Origin: Pyrinomonadaceae bacterium
GTDB taxonomy: Bacteria; Acidobacteriota; Blastocatellia; Pyrinomonadales; Pyrinomonadaceae
DNA length: 64,000 nucleotides
Assembly: GCA_017983495.1 (NCBI GenBank)
Contig: JAGOBH010000001.1
Location: forward strand, 186,001-250,000
Direction: 5' to 3'
Shown here one piece after another: positions 34,558-42,760 of this stretch. Each line of letters begins with the position of its first letter. Position 1 is the stretch's first letter. Made by a program: the position numbers and the translations under genes. The notes beneath the pieces are model-generated. The model saw only the letters and a list, made by a program, of their open reading frames with translations, was not told the origin of the DNA and ran no database searches.

Positions 34558-36609
34558 ATGATCGATCTCAAAAAGGCAAAGATCAGTTTTCGCCGAGCGA
34601 AAGCCGCGGCCGTAGTGCTATTGGCCGCGAGCATGCTGGCGTCGTGCGTTTCATCCGAAAAGGGCAAATATTTCGGCAAAACCGTCCCTCCAAAAGATAA
34701 TGTTCTGAGGTATATCTCGGGGTCCGAACCCGAGACTCTCGACCCGCAGCTCCCCGACGGCCAACCCGAAGCCCGTATCTTTATGGCTCTCTACGAAGGC
34801 CTGGTCGAATACGGCCCGAAAGATCAGCAGCCGATACCGTCGATCGCAAAAAGCTGGGAGATCAGCCCGAACGTCGACGAATTTGTCTTTCATCTGCGTG
34901 ACAACGCCAAGTGGAGCGACGGAACGCCGATCACCGCACGCGATTTTGTTTACAGCCTGCACCGCGGCTTTGCTCCCGAGACGATCTCGCGGACGGCAGG
35001 CCTCGGGTACGCGATCAAATACTCGGCCGAATACAACGGCGAAAAGGTCTTTGCGAAAAAGGGCGATAAATTTGTGACCGTTGCCGATGTCGAAGGCACG
35101 CCGGCAAAACCCGTAGACATCTTTGGCCCCGAGACAGAATTTAATAAGGTAATGCGTTCGCCCGACCGCGTCACGCTCGAGGGCGACGAGAAAAAGCGTG
35201 CTAAGGAGCTCGACGCCGACCCGAAACTCAAGGCGGCCGTCGCCGGAGCGGAGTTTGTCCCGATCAAGGCCGAGGACATCGGCGTTGAGGCGATCGATGA
35301 CTACACACTCCGGATCACGCTGCGGCAGAGCGCACCGTATTTCCTGGGGCTGCTCGCCCATCAGTTTTTCCGTCTTGTCCCGCGACAGGCGATAGAAAAA
35401 CACGGCAAGGAATGGACGCGTCCGGCCAATATCGTCACGAATGGTGCGTTTCGCATCAAGGAATACAAGCCCTACGACCAGCTCGTAGTCGAACGCGATC
35501 CGAACTATTGGGACGCGGCAAACGTCCATCTCGACCGTATCGAATTTTACCCCGTCGAAGAGCTTTCGACGATCATGAACCTGTATAAAGCGGGCTCGAT
35601 CGACGCTGAATTAAATCACTCGATCCCGACCTCGTGGATCGACGAGGTGCGGCCGTTCAAGGACGAATACCTCAATTTTCCCGAGGCATCGACCGCGTAT
35701 TATTCGATGAACATGACCAAGCCGCCGTTTGACAACGTCAAGGTGCGGCGGGCTTTCATGCTCGGGCTCGACCGCGAGGCGTTGTCCAGCTACCGTAAGA
35801 TCACCAAACCGCTCTACGACAAGACGCCATCGGGCATTTATCCGGCATACGACAAAGCGATGGAGCGTGTTGGCGAATCGACTCGCAAGGAACGCGGCCT
35901 GACGGCCGAGGCGTGGGCAAAACGAAACGCCTTTGACGGCGAAGCGGCCCGCAAGCTGCTGACCGAGGCGGGATTTCCCGTGCAAAAGAACGGTGATTCG
36001 TACTCGTGCCCGACATTCCCGACCGACAAGGTTTGGATCAACTTCAATACCAACGAGAATAACCGCTCGGTTGCCGAGTATGTACAGGCACAGTGGAAAC
36101 AGAATCTTGGCGTGACTGTCCCGCTCAAGACGATGGAATTCAAGACGTTCCTGCCGTTCTTTAAGTCGCTGCAGTACGACGGTTTTTCGCAGTTCTTGTG
36201 GTCGGGCGATTACATGGACCCGTACACCTTCCTGAGCCTTCACTACGGTAAAGATAACGAGGGCGGAACAGGATTTTACGATCCGAAATACGACAAGATG
36301 CTCGACGAAGCCAACGCCGAACTCGACCCGGACAAACGGTACGATATGTTGGCACGTGCCGAGATCTATCTGATGGATCAGGTGCCGGTCGTTCCGCTGA
36401 CGATCAACGCGACCAACTGGGTGAAAAAGCCGTACATCAAGGGCATGTACCCAAATCCGGGAACGCTGATCGCATGGAAATTTGTCTACATCGAACGCGA
36501 CGAGTCCAAATGGGACCGTGACGTCGACAATATCATGATGACCCTCGACCCGCAGGTCGAGAAACAGCTTGCCGACCTGACGGCAACGCAAAAGACGTCC
36601 GCGAAATAG
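34558..36609 (+). CDS. oppA: Peptide ABC transporter binding lipoprotein, second copy
   Basis: A 683-residue family 5 solute-binding protein with a lipoprotein signal ending SMLASC, Cys30. Signature blocks: SGSEPETLDPQLPDGQPEA, PSIAKSWEISPNVDEFVFHL, ITARDFVYSLHRG, ERDPNYWDAANVHLDRIEFY. It is 24 bases after the first binding protein and 14 before oppB, so all are one operon. Two divergent binding proteins feeding one transporter suggest a broader substrate range. Confidence 0.92.
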   Translation: MIDLKKAKISFRRAKAAAVVLLAASMLASCVSSEKGKYFGKTVPPKDNVLRYISGSEPETLDPQLPDGQPEARIFMALYEGLVEYGPKDQQPIPSIAKSWEISPNVDEFVFHLRDNAKWSDGTPITARDFVYSLHRGFAPETISRTAGLGYAIKYSAEYNGEKVFAKKGDKFVTVADVEGTPAKPVDIFGPETEFNKVMRSPDRVTLEGDEKKRAKELDADPKLKAAVAGAEFVPIKAEDIGVEAIDDYTLRITLRQSAPYFLGLLAHQFFRLVPRQAIEKHGKEWTRPANIVTNGAFRIKEYKPYDQLVVERDPNYWDAANVHLDRIEFYPVEELSTIMNLYKAGSIDAELNHSIPTSWIDEVRPFKDEYLNFPEASTAYYSMNMTKPPFDNVKVRRAFMLGLDREALSSYRKITKPLYDKTPSGIYPAYDKAMERVGESTRKERGLTAEAWAKRNAFDGEAARKLLTEAGFPVQKNGDSYSCPTFPTDKVWINFNTNENNRSVAEYVQAQWKQNLGVTVPLKTMEFKTFLPFFKSLQYDGFSQFLWSGDYMDPYTFLSLHYGKDNEGGTGFYDPKYDKMLDEANAELDPDKRYDMLARAEIYLMDQVPVVPLTINATNWVKKPYIKGMYPNPGTLIAWKFVYIERDESKWDRDVDNIMMTLDPQVEKQLADLTATQKTSAK

Positions 36610-36623
36610 TCAACGAAACCAAG

Positions 36624-37541
36624 ATGCTAAGTTTCATCATTCGCAGATTGCTGATAATCATCCCGATGGCGCTACTCGTCGTAACGCTGACGTGGGGGCT
36701 GATCCGTGTGGCGCCGGGCAATTTCTATTCGGGCGAAAAGAAACTGCCGGCGGCGGTCGAGGCGAATATCCGCAAGAAATACGGGCTCGACCAGCCGTGG
36801 TACACGCAGTACGGAATGATGATGTCCAATATCGTCCGCGGCGATTTTGGCGATTCGCTCAAGTATCAGGGCCAGTCGGTCAATGAGATCATACGTCGCC
36901 ACCTGCCATATTCGGCAACGATCGGGATACTGGCTTATCTGCTCGCCCTCATGGTCGGGCTGACGGCCGGAACGGTCGCGGCGCTCAAGCAAAACTCGGC
37001 GTTCGATTACGGCTCGATGTCGCTGGCGATGCTGGGCCTTTCGGTGCCTAATTTCGTACTCGGCCCGCTGCTCGTAATCGTGTTTTCGTTCGGGCTGTAC
37101 TGGTTTCCGCCCGCACGCTGGGGCGGCGTGTCGAGCATCGTGCTGCCGGTCATCACGCTTGCGGCGATTTACGCGGCATACATCGCACGCCTGACGCGTG
37201 CCGGTATGCTCGAGGTGATGCGATCCGATTATATCCGCACGGCACGAGCCAAGGGGCTCGATGAAAAGACCGTTCTGCTGCGTCACGCGCTTCGCGGCGG
37301 TATCGTTCCGGTCCTGTCATTCACCGGCCCGGCTCTCGCCGCGCTGCTTGCAGGTACAGTCGTGGTCGAAAAGGTCTTTGCCCTGCCCGGCCTCGGCGAC
37401 ATATTTATCAAATCGGTTTTGAACCGCGACGAGCCGCTCATCCTCGGCATCGTCGCATTTTTGTCGATACTGATCATGGTCTTTAACCTCGCGGTCGATA
37501 TCGCATACGGATACCTAGATCCGCGGATCAGGTATGAGTAG
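36624..37541 (+). CDS. oppB: Peptide ABC transporter permease OppB/DppB
   Basis: A 305-residue inner-membrane permease with six predicted helices. It has the family N-terminus (FIIRRLLIIIPMALLVVTLT), a large periplasmic loop with the KKYGLDQPWYTQY pattern, and the cytoplasmic EAA loop (YIRTARAKGLDEKTVLLRHA). The ending DPRIRYE is typical. It pairs with OppC, encoded 26 bases downstream. Confidence 0.95.
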   Translation: MLSFIIRRLLIIIPMALLVVTLTWGLIRVAPGNFYSGEKKLPAAVEANIRKKYGLDQPWYTQYGMMMSNIVRGDFGDSLKYQGQSVNEIIRRHLPYSATIGILAYLLALMVGLTAGTVAALKQNSAFDYGSMSLAMLGLSVPNFVLGPLLVIVFSFGLYWFPPARWGGVSSIVLPVITLAAIYAAYIARLTRAGMLEVMRSDYIRTARAKGLDEKTVLLRHALRGGIVPVLSFTGPALAALLAGTVVVEKVFALPGLGDIFIKSVLNRDEPLILGIVAFLSILIMVFNLAVDIAYGYLDPRIRYE

Positions 37542-37566
37542 TTAGTCGTCGGTGGTCAGAGAGTTT

Positions 37567-38529
37567 ATGTCTGAGAACGGAGAGATAATAAAAGGTACAT
37601 CGCTTTGGCGGGATGCATGGAAGCGCTTGAGGCGTAATCGACTTGCTCTGGCCGGATTGATATTTATCACGTTCATGGTCATCGCCGTCGTGGCCGGGCC
37701 GTCGATCGTCGCGTGGACGTCGGGCTATACGTACGACATGATACCTGGCGAGGCCGAGCTTGCACGTTCGCTGCCGCCTTCGCTGCGGCACCCGATGGGA
37801 ACGGACGACGCGGGCCGCGACCTGCTGGCGCGCGTGCTGCAGGGCGGACGAATTTCACTGATGGTCGGTATAATCTCGACGATCGTGTCGCTCTTTGTCG
37901 GTGTCAGCTACGGTGCGATAGCCGGCTTTATGGGCGGCCGCATCGACAATCTGATGATGCGCATCGTCGATATCATCTACGCCATTCCGTATATTTTGAT
38001 CGTCATCGTGCTGCTGTCGGTCTTTGGCGGGCCGTCGACGCCTGAGTGGATCAAGTGGCTCTCGACTAGCATCGGCGGTGCGGGCAATCAGGCGTTGAGC
38101 CAGATATTCCTGCTGTTTTTCGCACTCGGGCTCGTGTCATGGCTGACGATGGCACGCGTCGTCCGCGGCCAGATACTGTCGCTCAAGAATCAGGAATTTG
38201 TGCTCGCCGCACGGGCGACGGGCGTATCGACATTCGGCATTATATTTCGCCATCTGGTGCCAAACGCCCTCGGCCCCGTTATCGTATACGCGACACTGAC
38301 CGTGCCGAGCGTCATGCTGACCGAGGCGTTTCTGTCGTTCCTCGGCCTCGGCGTCCAGGCACCATACGCGTCTTGGGGCAGCCTGGCCGACGCCGGCATC
38401 AAGAATCTCGCCATCTTCCCGTGGCAGCTCATCTTTCCGGGTATCACAATGGCATTGACGCTCTTTTCATTGAACTTTTTGGGCGACGGCATCCGCGATG
38501 CCCTCGATCCGCAGACGAGGAAATTTTGA
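37567..38529 (+). CDS. oppC: Peptide ABC transporter permease OppC/DppC
   Basis: 320 residues from MSENGEIIKG; a GTG start at 37552 is less likely. The N-terminal helix begins RRNRLALAGLIFITFMV. HPMGTDDAGRDLLARVLQGG is the OppC signature, and the EAA loop reads FVLAARATGVSTFGIIFRHL. The ending DALDPQTRKF is typical. It forms the membrane pore with OppB. Confidence 0.95.
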   Translation: MSENGEIIKGTSLWRDAWKRLRRNRLALAGLIFITFMVIAVVAGPSIVAWTSGYTYDMIPGEAELARSLPPSLRHPMGTDDAGRDLLARVLQGGRISLMVGIISTIVSLFVGVSYGAIAGFMGGRIDNLMMRIVDIIYAIPYILIVIVLLSVFGGPSTPEWIKWLSTSIGGAGNQALSQIFLLFFALGLVSWLTMARVVRGQILSLKNQEFVLAARATGVSTFGIIFRHLVPNALGPVIVYATLTVPSVMLTEAFLSFLGLGVQAPYASWGSLADAGIKNLAIFPWQLIFPGITMALTLFSLNFLGDGIRDALDPQTRKF

Positions 38530-38556
38530 ACCGTAGCTAGATAGTTTTTCCAGGCT

Positions 38557-38802
38557 ATGAGCTTTATTCAGAAAATATTTACTTCGCTGCTGCCGGCTTC
38601 GTGGTCCCGGTCAATGGAGTCGGATTCGCGTCGTTGGTTTATGAAGTGCCTGAAATGCGATTTCGAGGAGTCGATCTGGGATATGGGAGGAATTCGTTGG
38701 AAAGCAAAGGGTAATTCGAGGAACTTGAGAAAATGTCCGAATTGCCTCGAGCGGTCGTGGCATTCGACCTATAAGAAAGAAGCTGCAGATGAGCAATATT
38801 AA
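38557..38802 (+). CDS. Small zinc-ribbon protein inside the opp operon
   Basis: 81 residues. Two CXXC knuckles (Cys31/Cys34 and Cys60/Cys63) form a likely zinc ribbon. The N-terminal part is hydrophobic-amphipathic (FIQKIFTSLLPASW). It overlaps oppD by 14 bases. No named family is recognised, and its presence between oppC and oppD is unusual. It could be a chance neighbour or a small regulator. Confidence 0.65.
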   Translation: MSFIQKIFTSLLPASWSRSMESDSRRWFMKCLKCDFEESIWDMGGIRWKAKGNSRNLRKCPNCLERSWHSTYKKEAADEQY

Positions 38803-39817
38803 CGGCACAATTTTATCGGTCGATGGCCTCAAGACCTATTTCACGACCGAGGACGGCGTGGTCAAGGCCGTCGACGGCATCTCGTTCGAGCTGAAAAGGG
38901 GCGAGACTCTTGGCATCGTTGGCGAGTCCGGTTCGGGCAAGTCGGTGACCAATCTGTCGGTAATGCGGCTGATCCAAGAGCCTCCGGGCAAGATCGCGGG
39001 CGGTAAGGTCATATTTGACGGCATCGACGTGCTGGAACTGCCGATCGACGAGGTCCGCAAGATCCGAGGGCGGCGGATAGCGATGATCTTTCAGGACCCG
39101 ATGACGTCGCTAAACCCGTTCCTCAAGATATCAAAGCAGTTGATGGAGGTGACGCAGCTTCACCTCGGACATACAAAACAGCAGGCCCGCGAACACGCCA
39201 TCAAGATGCTCAAAATGGTCGGCATCTCGGACGCCGAACAGCGGATCGACAGCTATCCGCACGAGTTTTCGGGCGGCATGCGCCAGCGTGTGATGATCGC
39301 GATGGCACTGAGCTGCGACCCTGAGCTGCTGATCGCCGATGAGCCGACGACCGCTCTCGACGTGACCATTCAGGCCCAGATCCTCGAACTTATCAAAGAT
39401 CTCAAGTCACGAATGGGTACGAGCGTCATCCTCATCACGCACGACCTCGGCGTCGTTGCCGGCATGACGGACAAGATCATCGTGATGTACGCGGGCAAGG
39501 TTTTTGAGCAGGCTCCGACGCGGGTCCTGTTTGCGACGCCCGCAAATCCGTATACAAAAGGCTTATTGAAAAGCGTCCCCGATCCGGCGCATGAGCAAGG
39601 AAACCCGCTGTACCAGATCCCCGGCCTGCCGCCCGACGTCGCACACTTGCCGCCGGGATGTCCGTTTGCCGAACGCTGTGACCGTGCGGCCGACATCTGC
39701 CGCCGCGAATTTCCGCCGTTCGTCGAGATAGGTCCCGGACACCACTCACTTTGTCATTTTGCAGGAGATGTTTATAGGGAATCGAAAACCGAAGCTGCCG
39801 AAAAGGCCGCCACTTAA
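38789..39817 (+). CDS. oppD: Peptide ABC transporter ATPase OppD/DppD
   Basis: A 342-residue ATP-binding subunit. Walker A is GESGSGKS, the signature is [15 protein letters not shown], and Walker B is [12 protein letters not shown]. The C-terminal oligopeptide-transporter extension has clustered cysteines ([14 protein letters not shown]) that bind an iron-sulfur cluster in characterised relatives. It pairs with OppF at 40474. Confidence 0.95.
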   Translation: MSNINGTILSVDGLKTYFTTEDGVVKAVDGISFELKRGETLGIVGESGSGKSVTNLSVMRLIQEPPGKIAGGKVIFDGIDVLELPIDEVRKIRGRRIAMIFQDPMTSLNPFLKISKQLMEVTQLHLGHTKQQAREHAIKMLKMVGISDAEQRIDSYPHEFSGGMRQRVMIAMALSCDPELLIADEPTTALDVTIQAQILELIKDLKSRMGTSVILITHDLGVVAGMTDKIIVMYAGKVFEQAPTRVLFATPANPYTKGLLKSVPDPAHEQGNPLYQIPGLPPDVAHLPPGCPFAERCDRAADICRREFPPFVEIGPGHHSLCHFAGDVYRESKTEAAEKAAT

Positions 39818-39821
39818 AACT

Positions 39822-40472
39822 ATGAAAAAGATACTGCTGCCGCTCTTCATCCTTCTCTTTGCTGTACTTGGCTGCTCGAAGATCCGTGAGTTGGCGGGCG
39901 GATCGGCGGGCGGTTCCGGCGGCGGCACGGCGACCGCGGGTACCGATCCGAAAGAGGACATCACGCAGGCCGCAAAAAAGTTCATCGCACTGCCTGCATT
40001 TTCCGCAAAAATGGAAGGAATGGGTCAGACCGAGATCAAATCGCAGGTCGATTATGTCGCACCTGACCGTTATCACGTCACATATCTCGGCGGTACTGGT
40101 GCCGGAATGGAAATGATAATTATCGGAAGCCAATCCTACATGAAACCCGGCGGCGGCTCATGGAACAAGGTGCCCGGTGACGCGAAATCGATCCCGACGC
40201 TACGCGATTCATTCACGGAAGAAGGACTGAAGACACTCACGGACGTGAAATTCGATGGTGAAGAAACGACGGATGGCAAAGCCGCCATGGTCTATTCGTA
40301 TAAGAATGTCACCCCGGTCGGAAATAATCCGTTCACTTCAAAGATCTGGATCGACAAGAGTTCGGGTCTCCCGATGAAGATCTATGTCGAGTATCCTAAT
40401 GGTGTGCTTAAAAATATGACGGTGAAATACGATACCGAATCGCCAATAACGATCGAACCACCGATCAAATAG
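39822..40472 (+). CDS. LolA-like lipoprotein in the opp operon
   Basis: 216 residues from MKKILLPLFI at 39822, giving a lipoprotein signal (VLGC, Cys18). The longer frame from 39759 overlaps oppD. After a Gly/Thr-rich linker (about 28-45) the body is beta-rich, with alternating strand pattern and MVYSYKNVTPVG, IWIDKSSGLPMKIYVEYPNG. This resembles the LolA/LprG-like fold that binds lipids. It sits 4 bases after oppD and 1 before oppF. Its link to peptide uptake is unclear. Confidence 0.7.
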   Translation: MKKILLPLFILLFAVLGCSKIRELAGGSAGGSGGGTATAGTDPKEDITQAAKKFIALPAFSAKMEGMGQTEIKSQVDYVAPDRYHVTYLGGTGAGMEMIIIGSQSYMKPGGGSWNKVPGDAKSIPTLRDSFTEEGLKTLTDVKFDGEETTDGKAAMVYSYKNVTPVGNNPFTSKIWIDKSSGLPMKIYVEYPNGVLKNMTVKYDTESPITIEPPIK

Positions 40473-40473
40473 A

Positions 40474-41505
40474 ATGACGGAACCAAACGATCACAATCTT
40501 ATCTCGCTGCAGGACCTTAAGGTTCACTACCGCTCCGGCGGCGGGCTGTTTAGTCCGTCAAAGATCGTCAAGGCGGTGGACGGCGTTTCGCTCGATATCA
40601 AACGGGGCGAGACTCTGGGCCTCGTCGGCGAATCGGGTTGCGGTAAATCGACGTTAGGCAAGGCGATATTGCGGCTGACCGAACCGACCGGCGGCGGCGT
40701 GATGTATAACGGCAAGAACCTTCGTTCACTCTCAAAATCGGCAATGCGCGATCAGCGCAAGCACCTGCAGATGATCTTTCAAGACCCGTACGCATCGCTC
40801 AATCCGCGAATGACGGTCGGCAACATCATCGGCGAACCGATACGCACGTTCGGCATCGGAGGCGGTTCGGTGGAAACGCGTGTGCAGGATCTGATGGAGA
40901 CGGTCGGCCTGAGCCGGCGGTTTGTTAAGCGTTACCCGCACGAATTCTCGGGCGGCCAGCGTCAGCGCATCGGCATCGCACGGGCTCTCGCGGTCGACCC
41001 CGAGTTTATCGTTGCCGACGAACCGATCTCTGCTCTCGATGTTTCAATTCAGGCTCAGATAATGAACCTGATGGAGCGTTTGCAGGCTGAAAAGAGTCTG
41101 ACTTATCTGTTTATCTCGCACGACCTGCGTGCCGTCCGCCACCTGTCGGACCGCGTCGCGGTGATGTACCTCGGCCGCATCGTCGAGCTTGCCGACGGCA
41201 AGGAGATCTACCGCGATCCGCTGATGCCGTACACCCAGGCACTGATCTCAGCAGTCCCGGTTCCCGACCCAGAGATCGAGGCGAAACGCGAGCGGATCAT
41301 CCTCAAGGGCGATGTCCCTTCGCCGATCGATCCGCCAAAGGGGTGTCATTTTCACACGCGTTGCCAGTTCGCGATCCGGGAATGCTCCACCGTGTCGCCA
41401 CAACTGGTCGAGATCAAGCCGCGCCATTACGCCGCCTGCATCCGCATCAATGCCGACCACCCAAACATCGCCGACAACGCCGCCACCGGCCTCGGCGCTC
41501 TTTGA
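40474..41505 (+). CDS. oppF: Peptide ABC transporter ATPase OppF/DppF
   Basis: A 343-residue second ATPase of the transporter. Walker A is GESGCGKS, the signature [15 protein letters not shown], and Walker [13 protein letters not shown]. The C-terminal extension with [14 protein letters not shown] matches the oligopeptide family. Its end lies 19 bases from the convergent dapF gene. The set oppA-A-B-C-D-F is complete. Confidence 0.95.
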   Translation: MTEPNDHNLISLQDLKVHYRSGGGLFSPSKIVKAVDGVSLDIKRGETLGLVGESGCGKSTLGKAILRLTEPTGGGVMYNGKNLRSLSKSAMRDQRKHLQMIFQDPYASLNPRMTVGNIIGEPIRTFGIGGGSVETRVQDLMETVGLSRRFVKRYPHEFSGGQRQRIGIARALAVDPEFIVADEPISALDVSIQAQIMNLMERLQAEKSLTYLFISHDLRAVRHLSDRVAVMYLGRIVELADGKEIYRDPLMPYTQALISAVPVPDPEIEAKRERIILKGDVPSPIDPPKGCHFHTRCQFAIRECSTVSPQLVEIKPRHYAACIRINADHPNIADNAATGLGAL

Positions 41506-41524
41506 TGAACTTTCTGAAAAATTA

Positions 41525-42382
41525 TTACTGAAGCGGCCAGGTGCCGGTGTACGCTAGGTCGGCGGAGCCGGTCAGGACCATTTCGTTGTCTTCGCGCCAG
41601 ATAAAGCCTGAGATGCCGCCGGGGCTATGGACCGAGACGTTGTGACCGGTGCGGCCCGTAAAGGCGCAGAGCACGGCAGCTCCGGCCGAACAGGTTCCCG
41701 AAGCCGAGGTTTCGCCGGCACCGCGTTCCCATATCCGCAGCTCGATGTTCTGGCGGTCGTGGACCTTAACGAAGACGATATTTGCCCGCTCGGGAAATGC
41801 CGCGTGCGATTCCATCTCGCGGCCGACATAGCGCCAGTCAAAATCAAAGCTCTCGGTAAAAATGCACGCCACCGGATTGCCGACGTTGACGCACGAGACG
41901 AGTATCGCCTGGTCGCCGACGACCACCTCGCGGTCGATGACGGAATGGAGCGGTGTTTCCGTGGCAAACGGCACATCGGCGCTCGCAAAATGCGGTTTGC
42001 CGATCTCTGCCTGAAATTCGTAATGACCGCCCGCGGACTCGAGCAGATGGTAATTTTTGACGCCGCTCCGCGTCCGCAGCCGCAGGTCCGGCTCAGACCA
42101 GAGCCCTGTGTGGTGCAGATACGCGACCGCACAGCGTGTGCCGTTGCCGGAAAATCCGGCGACCGAACCGTCCGGATTGACGATCTCGCAGTTATAGTCG
42201 GCGGCCTCGTCGCCGTCGAGCCGCTCGAGCACGGCGATGCCGTCCGAACCCGCACCCGTATGCCGGTTACAGATCGCGATGGCAAGCTCGGTCAGGTCAG
42301 TGCCGGCCGGCACGCGTGCCTGCTCTATGACGATATAGTCGTTGCCAAAGCCGTGAAATTTTGCAAAGTTTAGTTCGTTCAT
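41525..42382 (-). CDS. dapF: Diaminopimelate epimerase family protein, second catalytic Cys replaced
   Basis: A 285-residue DapF-fold protein that should convert LL- to meso-diaminopimelate for lysine and peptidoglycan. The first half-site is normal, Cys84 in FSGNGTRCAVAYLH. In the second, the usual ACGTG becomes ASGTC (GAGETSASGTCSAG), so Ser228 replaces the catalytic cysteine and Cys231 sits three residues later. A changed second base occurs in related racemases and dehydratases, so activity could differ. No lysine genes are adjacent. It overlaps the CusF-like gene by 4 bases. Confidence 0.82.
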   Translation of the reverse strand: MNELNFAKFHGFGNDYIVIEQARVPAGTDLTELAIAICNRHTGAGSDGIAVLERLDGDEAADYNCEIVNPDGSVAGFSGNGTRCAVAYLHHTGLWSEPDLRLRTRSGVKNYHLLESAGGHYEFQAEIGKPHFASADVPFATETPLHSVIDREVVVGDQAILVSCVNVGNPVACIFTESFDFDWRYVGREMESHAAFPERANIVFVKVHDRQNIELRIWERGAGETSASGTCSAGAAVLCAFTGRTGHNVSVHSPGGISGFIWREDNEMVLTGSADLAYTGTWPLQ

Positions 42383-42750
42383 GGGGTCTTGGTTATCTTT
42401 ACGATCGTCTCGGTCGGGTGCTTATATCTCAGGATAAAATCGACGCGGTCGCCTTCCTTGAGGCCGCTGAGCATCGCCTTGTCGCTGACAAATATTTCCA
42501 TTATCATCGCCGGCATGACGCCCTTGATCTCTTCGTGGTCGAGCTCGACCGAGCCGGCTTGCCCGTTGATCTTGGTGACCTTGCCGCGGCCCGGATAGTC
42601 GCCGTCCTTGGGTATCGAAACGGTCGGTGCGGGCGTCGGCGTCACCGCCGTGTTTGGCGCCGCGACCGGAGCGATATTGCCCGCCTTATCGCCGCCGCAC
42701 GCCGTAAGCACGACCACCATTACGGCCGTCAGAATAAGTGAAAGTTTCAT
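42379..42750 (-). CDS. CusF-like copper-binding lipoprotein
   Basis: A 123-residue lipoprotein (signal VVLTACGG, Cys18) with a Pro/Thr/Ala linker to about residue 48. A CusF/OB-like domain follows: GRGKVTKINGQAGSVELDHE, then KGVMPAMIMEIFV, whose methionines could bind Cu(I). It resembles the N-terminal domain of the SCO fusion at 28545. Translation is coupled to dapF by an ATGA overlap. Confidence 0.8.
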   Translation of the reverse strand: MKLSLILTAVMVVVLTACGGDKAGNIAPVAAPNTAVTPTPAPTVSIPKDGDYPGRGKVTKINGQAGSVELDHEEIKGVMPAMIMEIFVSDKAMLSGLKEGDRVDFILRYKHPTETIVKITKTP

Positions 42751-42760
42751 ATCGTCTGCG

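Noticed and set aside
35611..36591. 326-codon minus-strand open frame
   Set aside because: Shadow of the second peptide-binding protein gene, which has a clear lipoprotein signal and family blocks.
41627..42373. 248-codon plus-strand open frame
   Set aside because: Shadow of dapF; the DapF motifs are on the minus strand.
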